Source: Bradyrhizobium erythrophlei (lineage in GTDB: Bacteria > Pseudomonadota > Alphaproteobacteria > Rhizobiales > Xanthobacteraceae). From it: a stretch of 64,000 nucleotides of DNA. The DNA lies in contig NZ_LT670818.1 of NCBI RefSeq assembly GCF_900129505.1, positions 620,001-684,000 of the forward strand, written 5' to 3'. The notes under the pieces were generated by a model, which worked only from the letters and a program-made list of their open reading frames with translations, ran no database searches and had not been told where the DNA came from. A program made the position numbers and the translations under genes. This document shows positions 11,383 to 17,281 of the stretch, piece after piece; the stretch's first letter is position 1; each line of letters begins with the position of its first letter.

Positions 11383-11850
11383 ATGCGCCTCGTCAGAGAA
11401 CATCGTGATCCCCTCGTGCTCAGCGACCGGCTGCGCGACGCGCATGCCGTGACGCCCGGGCTGATGTCGGAAATTGTCGCGGCGGCGTGCCGGCATTTTC
11501 CGTCGATGGGACAGAGCGAAAAAACCGCGAGAATCGAACGGCTGATCGCCTCCGAAGCCTGGACCGATGCCGCGCTGGCGCTGATCGATCTGGAACTGCC
11601 GCTGTGGCAACTTCGCCGCATCGCCTATGACGAGGGCGAATGGTATTGCGCTCTGTCGCGCGAGCGCGAGCTTCCCGACTGGCTCGACCGGTCGATCGAG
11701 GTTCGCCACGCCGATCTGGCGCTGGCGATGCTGGGCGCGTTCGTCGAGGCCCAGCGCATCGCCGCACCTTCGAGCCGCCCGAGCGTTCCCGCCGTATCGC
11801 GCGACGCCAACCCGCTCCGCGAGCCAGTCTGCTGCGACAATTTCGGCTGA
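11383..11850 (+). CDS. Hypothetical protein, 155 residues
   Basis: Not assigned to a named family. It is a soluble protein without signal peptide or membrane helix, with a mixed helical appearance; the central region (MSEIVAAACRHFPSMGQSEK and the following IDLELPLWQLRRI) looks conserved-protein-like rather than random. The ATG at 11383 was chosen because an upstream ATG at 11326 adds a low-complexity stretch. A short membrane protein follows 33 bp downstream on the same strand. Its C-terminal 25 residues, rich in Pro/Ser/Arg, look poorly conserved and could reflect a late frameshift. Confidence 0.6.
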   Translation: MRLVREHRDPLVLSDRLRDAHAVTPGLMSEIVAAACRHFPSMGQSEKTARIERLIASEAWTDAALALIDLELPLWQLRRIAYDEGEWYCALSRERELPDWLDRSIEVRHADLALAMLGAFVEAQRIAAPSSRPSVPAVSRDANPLREPVCCDNFG

Positions 11851-11883
11851 CCCGCGAACCATCCGACGCCGGAGTTTTGTGTT

Positions 11884-12168
11884 GTGGCCCAGCTTCCGAA
11901 TCTATCGCGCGAACTGCGACCGGCCCAGGTGCTCATCCGCTTCTTCGTGCGAATGAGCATCCTGCTCGCCTTTGCCGCCTTCGCCAGCATCGGCTTCGCC
12001 CGGGGCCTTGGCGCGCTCTTGTGGATGTCGATCGTCCTGTGCGCCGTCGTCGGCACCATGAGGCGCGAGCCACCATTCGGCGCCGCGCTCAACCACTGGG
12101 ATGAAACGGTGGCCTATGCGGCCGTGTTCGCCCTGGTCAGCAGCTTCACTCATTCCGTCCCGGCCTGA
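11884..12168 (+). CDS. Small membrane protein, hypothetical
   Basis: 94 residues starting at GTG (MAQLPNLSREL). Two hydrophobic helices, about residues 24-58 (probably one long or two short segments) and 75-92. The segment MRREPPFGAALNHWDETVAY between them looks conserved and would be exposed on one side of the membrane. No known domain recognised. It probably forms a unit with the upstream hypothetical gene (33 bp gap). Confidence 0.6.
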   Translation: MAQLPNLSRELRPAQVLIRFFVRMSILLAFAAFASIGFARGLGALLWMSIVLCAVVGTMRREPPFGAALNHWDETVAYAAVFALVSSFTHSVPA

Positions 12169-12368
12169 GACAGTTTCGCCCGATCTTATACGGCGCTTAT
12201 GAGATCGCTGCCCTGGCGCCCTCGAATTCATATCCGCAGCCGAAGATATTGGGCGCATGAGTAAGGGCGCCCCCCACCGCGCAAAACCATCCGAACATTC
12301 GCACACGAAGACACAGCGACGGATGAATCCGCGGCGCCGGAAAACACGCGCTACTCGCCAATAGAAGG

Positions 12369-12638
12369 ATGACTAACGTGAAGCTCGTCGAACCTCCCTC
12401 GTGTAGCTCGCCATCTGCAATCGTCTTCATCGGCAAGAACAGCCGGGGCAACTGGGTCGCCCAGGAACAAAGCGGTCTCTATGGCGGCCTGTTCGTCAAC
12501 CGCGCCCAGGCCATCAAATATGCGCTGTTCGAGAACGGCCATCGCCCCGAAACCATCGTCGAACTGTCGCGCGAGATCGAACTCGACATGGGCGACAAAC
12601 TCGCCTCCCCCGCCGCCGGCAACCGGCGCGTCGCGTGA
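12369..12638 (+). CDS. Small hypothetical protein with IGKN..GNWVAQ motif (paralogue of 15531-15977)
   Basis: 89 residues. Its core (VFIGKNSRGNWVAQEQSGLY, then GGLFVNRAQAIKYAL, ending LSREIELDM) aligns along its length with the gene at 15531-15977 (FFIGRNKEGFWVARDVNGRI, GGIFLRESSALSFA, LSERFELDL). The pair therefore defines a small paralogous family in this window. No signal peptide or membrane segment. Function unknown; the short beta-rich core with conserved Gly/Trp and an acidic end suggests a compact single domain. It is followed after 32 bp by another small gene. Confidence 0.65.
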   Translation: MTNVKLVEPPSCSSPSAIVFIGKNSRGNWVAQEQSGLYGGLFVNRAQAIKYALFENGHRPETIVELSREIELDMGDKLASPAAGNRRVA

Positions 12639-12670
12639 TACATCGAGCGTCCGTCATTCAGGAGGGCCAG

Positions 12671-13108
12671 ATGGGTCATTCCGCCTCCAACCGGGAACAG
12701 GTCATCGATACCATGATCGGCCTCACCCGCCTTTCCAGCCTGCATCGCGCCATCGTCGCCGGCCATGACAGCATGGAACTCTATCTGGCGCTGCGGCGGC
12801 GCGGGTTCGTACGCGTGGCCACCACCGCGACCTGCCGCATCCCCAAGCAGCAACACGCCGTCGGCCTGATCACGGGGCAAAACTCGCTTGCCGCCATTGA
12901 AGCAGCCCTGGCGCAGATCTCGCAATTCCTCAGCCGAAGCGCGGCAATCGCCGTCCTGATCGATTCCCGCGAAAGCGGAGTCTGCCTGAAGGTCCGCACC
13001 CGGCTGGAACAGATGGGCTTCCGGATCGAAGCCGGCGTGCGGTGCCAGCAGGGCCTCGTGCTCTCGGCCTACCGGCAGGGCTTCACCCAGATGGAAATCG
13101 CAGCGTGA
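12671..13108 (+). CDS. Hypothetical protein, 145 residues
   Basis: Start at 12671 is fixed by a strong ribosome binding site (AGGAGGG) 5 bp upstream. The upstream ATG at 12635 overlaps the previous gene and lacks such a site. The protein has an alpha/beta appearance (MIGLTRLSSLHRAIVAGHDS, an SRSAAIAVLIDSRESG strand-loop, and a C-terminal LVLSAYRQGF) without a recognised domain. It ends 6 bp before the DapA-family gene, so the two are probably co-transcribed. Two cysteines (in TATCRIP and GVRCQQG) are present. It may be a small ligand-binding or regulatory protein, but nothing in the sequence proves this. Confidence 0.6.
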   Translation: MGHSASNREQVIDTMIGLTRLSSLHRAIVAGHDSMELYLALRRRGFVRVATTATCRIPKQQHAVGLITGQNSLAAIEAALAQISQFLSRSAAIAVLIDSRESGVCLKVRTRLEQMGFRIEAGVRCQQGLVLSAYRQGFTQMEIAA

Positions 13109-13114
13109 ACGCCG

Positions 13115-14092
13115 ATGACCCACCCCGCACATCCCGCCCTTTGGCTTTCGGGCTATATCCCCGACCTGCCCACGCCTTTCGATGAAGCGGACAATCTCGA
13201 TCTGGCGGCATTCGCACGGCTTTGCGAGCGCCAGATCGAAGCCGGCGTCTCGACGATCGTCGTCGGCGAAACCGCCGGCGAAGCCTCCACGCTGACGCCG
13301 GCCGAGCACGAGGCCATCGTGCGCGCCGCCGTCGAGATCGCGCGCGGCCGTGTCCGCATCATTGTCGGCGCCGGATCGAATTCAACCAGCCAGGCCATCG
13401 AGCTGACGCGGCGCGCCGAGGCCGCCGGCGCCGATGCGGTGCTCTCGGTAGTGCCCTATTACAACAACCCGATGCAAGCCGGCATCTACGCGCATTTCCG
13501 GGCGATCGCGGTCTCGACCTCGCTGCCCATCATCCTGCACGACGTTCCCTCCCGGACCATCCGCGAACTCTCCGACGACACGTTGGCGCGGCTGGCCAAA
13601 TCCGCGCAGTTCATCGGATTGCGGGATGCGAGCGGCGATATCACCCGCCCCTTGCGCCTGAGGCCAAATCTGCCGCCGGGGTTTCGGCTGCTCTCCGGCG
13701 AGGACGTAACCGCGCTCGCCTTCATCGCCAATGGCGGGGACGGCTGCATTTCGATGGTATCGAATGTCGCGCCGGATCTGTGCCAGGCGATCCTCTCCAA
13801 CTGCCGGCAGGGCCGATTGCAGTCGGCGCGATATTTGCAGAGCCGGCTGGAACCGCTGACGGCTGCGCTCGCCAGGGAAAGCCCCGCCGCGCTGAAATAC
13901 GCGCTGTGCCTGCTCGGCTTCATGTCGCCCGCCACCCGGCTGCCGATCGTCGAACTGGCCGATGCGGATAAGGCCGAGGTCGCAAGCGCGATCGCCGCGA
14001 TCGGCGACGAGGATATCGCCTGTCCGGTCGAGAACTGGCACGGCCGCCTTCTCACAGAAGCTGCCGCTTCGTCGTATAGGCGTTTTGAATGA
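13115..14092 (+). CDS. DapA/NanA-superfamily protein lacking the Schiff-base lysine
   Basis: 325 residues with the TIM-barrel fold of dihydrodipicolinate synthase and N-acetylneuraminate lyase. Conserved landmarks include ETAGEAS (cf. TTGE), PYYNNP with Tyr115/Tyr116, and VPSRT with Arg147. The strand that normally carries the catalytic lysine (GIKEA) reads IGLRDASGD here, so the lysine is Arg170; the codon is CGG. The second Thr of the TTGE motif is Ala. The annotation pipeline name would be dapA, but the missing lysine argues against ordinary aldolase/lyase chemistry. A regulatory, ligand-binding or Schiff-base-independent role is possible. It is preceded by a small hypothetical gene and overlapped by a possible downstream start (ATGA). 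Confidence 0.85.
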   Translation: MTHPAHPALWLSGYIPDLPTPFDEADNLDLAAFARLCERQIEAGVSTIVVGETAGEASTLTPAEHEAIVRAAVEIARGRVRIIVGAGSNSTSQAIELTRRAEAAGADAVLSVVPYYNNPMQAGIYAHFRAIAVSTSLPIILHDVPSRTIRELSDDTLARLAKSAQFIGLRDASGDITRPLRLRPNLPPGFRLLSGEDVTALAFIANGGDGCISMVSNVAPDLCQAILSNCRQGRLQSARYLQSRLEPLTAALARESPAALKYALCLLGFMSPATRLPIVELADADKAEVASAIAAIGDEDIACPVENWHGRLLTEAAASSYRRFE

Positions 14093-14146
14093 GTTCAAGC
14101 GTTCCCGGAAACGAATGGCGCGCCAGGACCCCTGCGCGCCTGGCAA

Positions 14147-14488
14147 TTGGCGATACTGCGCTTCGCCGTGACACTGGATAATGCCGACAGATTGGCCATC
14201 ATGGCTATTGCGAGCGAGATCGACAGGCTTGGTCCCGAGCGCGACGGCAAGCCGGATTTTGGCTTTTTTCGCCGCACCAGTGCGGAGGTTTGCGCCGCCA
14301 TTCTGCAGCCGAATGAACTTACGGCCACGTTGTTGCACCAATACCTTGCGCGAATTGACGATGGTCGCCTCAAGCGCGCCTTCGCAGGAGCCCTTGAAGC
14401 CGACCAAACGAAGACATCTCCGGTCACCGAGCCTTTCAGGCGCGATAGCCGATTGTGGAGAGGGCTTTCCTTGCCGGGTAACCCGTAA
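14147..14488 (+). CDS. Hypothetical protein, possibly frameshifted at its 5' end
   Basis: The frame is open from the dapA-like stop and reads naturally from about 14126 (LRAWQLAILRFAVTLDNADR through KRAFAGALEAD). No good start lies upstream in this frame; the TTG at 14147 is inside the conserved-looking part. An ATG at 14089 overlapping the dapA-like stop (ATGA) starts a different frame (MSSSVPGNE) that would join this one if a single base near 14110-14120 were removed. So either the real start is a rare codon or the gene carries a one-base frameshift. Helical, soluble; no known domain. Confidence 0.5.
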   Translation: MAILRFAVTLDNADRLAIMAIASEIDRLGPERDGKPDFGFFRRTSAEVCAAILQPNELTATLLHQYLARIDDGRLKRAFAGALEADQTKTSPVTEPFRRDSRLWRGLSLPGNP

Positions 14489-14529
14489 CTCCAGCGGAAC
14501 CGAAGCACGTCTGGAATCGCAGCGCGAAT

Positions 14530-14718
14530 TCAGGTGCCGCTGGCGGGCGTGCGATCAAGAAGGTGCTTTTCACGCCATTTCGGTCCGGGGCCGCGCATGT
14601 AGTACCGGTGAGGCTGGTAGGCCCTGCGCGGCCCGTCCCAGGACGGACCGAGAAACGTCAGCACGGAGCTGACGATTTTGCGCAAGCTGGAAACCAGGAG
14701 GGATGCGGTTCGCGACAT
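14530..14718 (-). CDS. Hypothetical protein, 62 residues, basic
   Basis: A small basic protein starting MSRTASLLVS at 14718, with a Trp/Tyr/Pro-rich C-terminal half (LGPSWDGPRRAYQPHRYYMR). The composition and codon use fit a real gene rather than noise; similar short proteins are common in Bradyrhizobium genomes to my recollection. The N-terminal 20 residues are mildly hydrophobic and could be a short amphipathic helix. It is 65 bp downstream of another small gene on the same strand. Confidence 0.5.
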   Translation of the reverse strand: MSRTASLLVSSLRKIVSSVLTFLGPSWDGPRRAYQPHRYYMRGPGPKWREKHLLDRTPASGT

Positions 14719-14783
14719 ATGACGCCTCACGCTGACAGGAAGTGAAACCGAAAGGGCGGGCCGGCCGGCCTGTTCTTTCAGGG

Positions 14784-15092
14784 TTAGCGCTCGGCGGGGT
14801 GGGACTTGCCGGTCACCCAGCTCTCGCTCGATCGGTCGAAGCGGATCCCGCGAAGCTCGAGTTCGCGCTCCATGCGGCGCAGTTTCGAATTGGCGATCGC
14901 CTCGATCATAGTCCTGAAATAGCCGGTGACGTGCCGCAAGGCGTTGCGCGCGTGGACGCGCGCGCGCTTTCCCGGCGTCCGGCCGAACCGGTAGCCGTCT
15001 GCCGATCGGCTCCGGGCCATCAGATAGTCCCGGTAATCGTCGCCGTAGAGCAGATCCCGGAATTTGTCGTCGTTGGTCGGATAGTGAGACAT
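14784..15092 (-). CDS. Hypothetical protein, 102 residues
   Basis: A charged, probably helical soluble protein (starts MSHYPTNDDK; the middle GRTPGKRARVHARNALRHVT is basic; ends KSHPAER). No signal peptide, membrane segment or known domain. The region upstream (15093-15339) is a divergent intergenic stretch shared with the gene cluster starting at 15340. Arg/Tyr content suggests a small nucleic-acid or membrane-surface protein, but this is only a guess. Confidence 0.6.
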   Translation of the reverse strand: MSHYPTNDDKFRDLLYGDDYRDYLMARSRSADGYRFGRTPGKRARVHARNALRHVTGYFRTMIEAIANSKLRRMERELELRGIRFDRSSESWVTGKSHPAER

Positions 15093-15339
15093 CTTCGAAC
15101 TCCACCGTCGGCCCGGATTAGGGGCATTGGGTCACGAAGATGCGGATGGCCGCGTAGGAAATCGAGGCGGCCCGCCGCTCTGTCTCATAGGCGCGGCATA
15201 AATGCTCCAAGTGGCGGCAGCGGCGCGACTTTCACTCACCGGCTTTTATATCTCTCCTATGAGAAGCAATGCCGCGCCGTCTCGCATTCCTATGGCCTCG
15301 TCGGCACATCATGGCCGTTAGAATCGTCAGGAGGCCGCC

Positions 15340-15534
15340 ATGGCCGCGATCACCTTCAATGCCGCTCATCGGAAAGAGCAAGCCCGCAAACAGCTCGACG
15401 CCGCGCTCGCCGCTTACCGCGAGATGCTGGATCGCTTTGTCTCCAACCAGATGCGACAGGCCGCAGCCGAGGCCGAGCTGGCTCGCCCGCGCAAAGCCGC
15501 CGACGCGACATCGCCATCGAAAGCCCCGTCATGA
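15340..15534 (+). CDS. Small helical hypothetical protein, 64 residues
   Basis: Starts MAAITFNAAHRKEQARKQ, with an AGGAGG ribosome binding site 6 bp upstream, which fixes the start. The first 50 residues form a likely amphipathic, coiled-coil-like helix rich in Ala, Glu, Arg and Gln. The stop overlaps the ATG of the next gene by 4 bp (ATGA), so the two are translationally coupled. No known domain. Confidence 0.6.
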   Translation: MAAITFNAAHRKEQARKQLDAALAAYREMLDRFVSNQMRQAAAEAELARPRKAADATSPSKAPS

Positions 15535-15977
15535 CCGCCGTGCAGCTGAAATGCCCAGATATGTCGCCACGGCAGGCGTCCGGACGTTCGACCGCCGCGG
15601 TCGCACGAGAAGGCGCAACCGTCACCGCGCCGTTTCGGCCGCTCGATCCCGACATCGTCAGCGAGGCGATCCCGGCATTCTTCATCGGCCGCAACAAGGA
15701 GGGCTTTTGGGTCGCCCGCGACGTCAATGGGCGGATCGGCGGTATCTTCCTGCGCGAGAGCTCCGCCCTGTCCTTTGCAAGAAAGCATAGCGGGGCCGCT
15801 GGCTGCGCAACCGTCTATCTGTCCGAGCGATTCGAACTCGATCTGGAAAACCAGGGCAATCCCCTGGTCGTGAAGCTTGCATCGCTGATCGCCTTTGCGA
15901 GGCATCCGCGTGCGCAACTCACCGCCCTCATCGGCAAGATGACGGGAGCGATCAGGCGATCGACGAAGGATTGCTGA
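15531..15977 (+). CDS. Hypothetical protein with FIGRN..GFWVAR motif (paralogue of 12369-12638)
   Basis: 148 residues. After an N-terminal variable stretch of about 45 residues, the core (AFFIGRNKEGFWVARDVNGR, GGIFLRESSALSFARKH, YLSERFELDLEN) aligns with the smaller protein at 12369-12638. A basic C-terminal tail (LIGKMTGAIRRSTKDC) is unique to this copy. The ATG at 15531 overlaps the stop of the preceding gene. The long frame extends far upstream to 14742 but that part overlaps other genes and has no gene-like character. No function known. Confidence 0.65.
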   Translation: MTAVQLKCPDMSPRQASGRSTAAVAREGATVTAPFRPLDPDIVSEAIPAFFIGRNKEGFWVARDVNGRIGGIFLRESSALSFARKHSGAAGCATVYLSERFELDLENQGNPLVVKLASLIAFARHPRAQLTALIGKMTGAIRRSTKDC

Positions 15978-16039
15978 ATGACGATGCTGACGCACACGCG
16001 CGGCCCGTTCGAACGCGCTGCCCATTCATCGGCACGCCC

Positions 16040-16183
16040 ATGTCCGGGCGGCGCGAAGGGCATCTGGCGGCGAACAAGCGCTTTCTTGCCGGCGTCCTGA
16101 TAATCCTGGCGGCGGGGACCGCTGTCGCCGCCATCATGGCGCTGAAGATCGCGATCTATCTGCCGCGCTTTATCCATCATTGA
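16040..16183 (+). CDS. Small single-helix membrane protein
   Basis: 47 residues from the ATG at 16040 (MSGRREGHLAANKRF), with one strongly hydrophobic helix (LAGVLIILAAGTAVAAIMAL) and a short tail ending RFIHH. A TTG at 15971 would give a 70-residue form overlapping the previous gene. It is the last gene before a likely terminator at 16215-16257. Function unknown. Confidence 0.5.
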   Translation: MSGRREGHLAANKRFLAGVLIILAAGTAVAAIMALKIAIYLPRFIHH

Positions 16184-16214
16184 CGCAAGGCGGCTGTTAC
16201 GCGCGTCTCCACCG

Positions 16215-16257
16215 GGCCTGGGGGCGGCACCGCCGCCCAGGCTTTGCGTGCATTTTT
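16215..16257 (+). terminator. Probable intrinsic terminator
   Basis: The arm GCCTGGGGGCGGC (16216-16227) pairs with GCCGCCCAGGC (16232-16242) with one bulged G. A run of T follows at 16253-16258. It fits the end of the 15340-16183 small-gene cluster; the T-run is set back about 10 bp from the stem, so strength is uncertain. Confidence 0.55.
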
Positions 16258-16453
16258 TATGTCGACTATCAAGCGCGGGCGGCTTCCCAACGGAATTCCG
16301 ATGGTGACGCGCCCCGGTTGATACCTTTATACTTCGGGGCGACGCGGTGATTTAACGGTTGCGAAGGCTCGCTTTGCCTGCCAAGGAGGCAAGCTGCGCT
16401 TGCGTCGCGCGGAGATACTTGGGGGATACGATGAAGCCTGGCGGTGCAGACCT

Positions 16454-17248
16454 GTGACGACGCTGGATCGGATTCTCGACACGGCGGCGGATAATCTCAG
16501 AGTCGCAAAGATTCTGGTCCAAATGGGCCTCGACCCCAACAACATCACATACGACGCGTTGTTTAATCGCCTTCTGGAGATTTTGCTCGCCAATATCACG
16601 CTCGCCAACATGTTTGCCCTGGTCGGCGCCGTCTTCTTTGTCGCCACCTTGCTGACACAGACCATGGTGCCGCTGCGCGTCGCGAACATGATCGGTTGCG
16701 CATTCTTCGCCGTCTTCGGCGCGCTCACGGGAGCCATCACGACCTTCCTGTTGTATCTGCTGATGGTTCCCATCAATGCGTATCGCCTCCGTCAAATGCT
16801 CGTCCTCATCAAGAAGGCGCGCAGCGCAACGCAGGGCGATACGTCGCTGGAATGGCTCAAGCCGTTCATGACCGAGCGCAAATATCGCAAGGGCGATGTT
16901 CTGTTCAAAAAGGACGATGCCGCCCACGAGATGCTGCTGACCGTCACCGGAAAATTCCTGGTGAAGGAAATTAGCGTCGAACTTCCACCGGGCCAACTGA
17001 TGGGCGAATTTGGTTTTCTGACGCCCGATAACCGACGAACCGCGACGATCGAATGCATCGAGGATGGTCATGTGCTGACTATCGCTTACGAAAAGCTGCT
17101 CGAAATCTACTTTCAGAACCCGCAATTCGGCTATTACTTCCTGATCCTGACCAGCCAGCGTCTGCTGGAAAATATTGCGCGGCTCGAAGGGATTGTCGCG
17201 CAAAACAAGGCCTTGCAGCAGGCCGCGGCTGCGAGCGGCTCGAACTGA
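16454..17248 (+). CDS. Membrane-anchored cyclic-nucleotide-binding-domain protein
   Basis: About 264 residues from GTG at 16454 (the frame is open to 16400). Layout: a short cytoplasmic N-terminus, two to three hydrophobic helices around residues 45-115 (MFALVGAVFFVATLL; AFFAVFGALTGAITTFLLYL), and a CNB/Crp-type beta-roll at about 145-245. The phosphate-binding cassette is well preserved: GEFGFLTPDNRRTA holds the Gly-Glu pair and the Arg-Thr-Ala that contact cyclic nucleotides. A C-terminal helix (LLENIARLEGIVAQNKAL) looks coiled-coil. There is no DNA-binding or ion-pore domain, so output is unclear; the build recalls Popeye-type membrane cAMP sensors. It converges with fdsA, 33 bp away. Confidence 0.8.
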   Translation: MTTLDRILDTAADNLRVAKILVQMGLDPNNITYDALFNRLLEILLANITLANMFALVGAVFFVATLLTQTMVPLRVANMIGCAFFAVFGALTGAITTFLLYLLMVPINAYRLRQMLVLIKKARSATQGDTSLEWLKPFMTERKYRKGDVLFKKDDAAHEMLLTVTGKFLVKEISVELPPGQLMGEFGFLTPDNRRTATIECIEDGHVLTIAYEKLLEIYFQNPQFGYYFLILTSQRLLENIARLEGIVAQNKALQQAAAASGSN

Positions 17249-17281
17249 GCCTCGGCATACAAGCGCCGGGTACGCGCGAAG

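Noticed and set aside
14742..15530. N-terminal extension of the 15531 gene to 14742
   Set aside because: The extension overlaps two other supported small genes and has a shadow-like composition; ATG 15531 with the ATGA overlap is the natural start.
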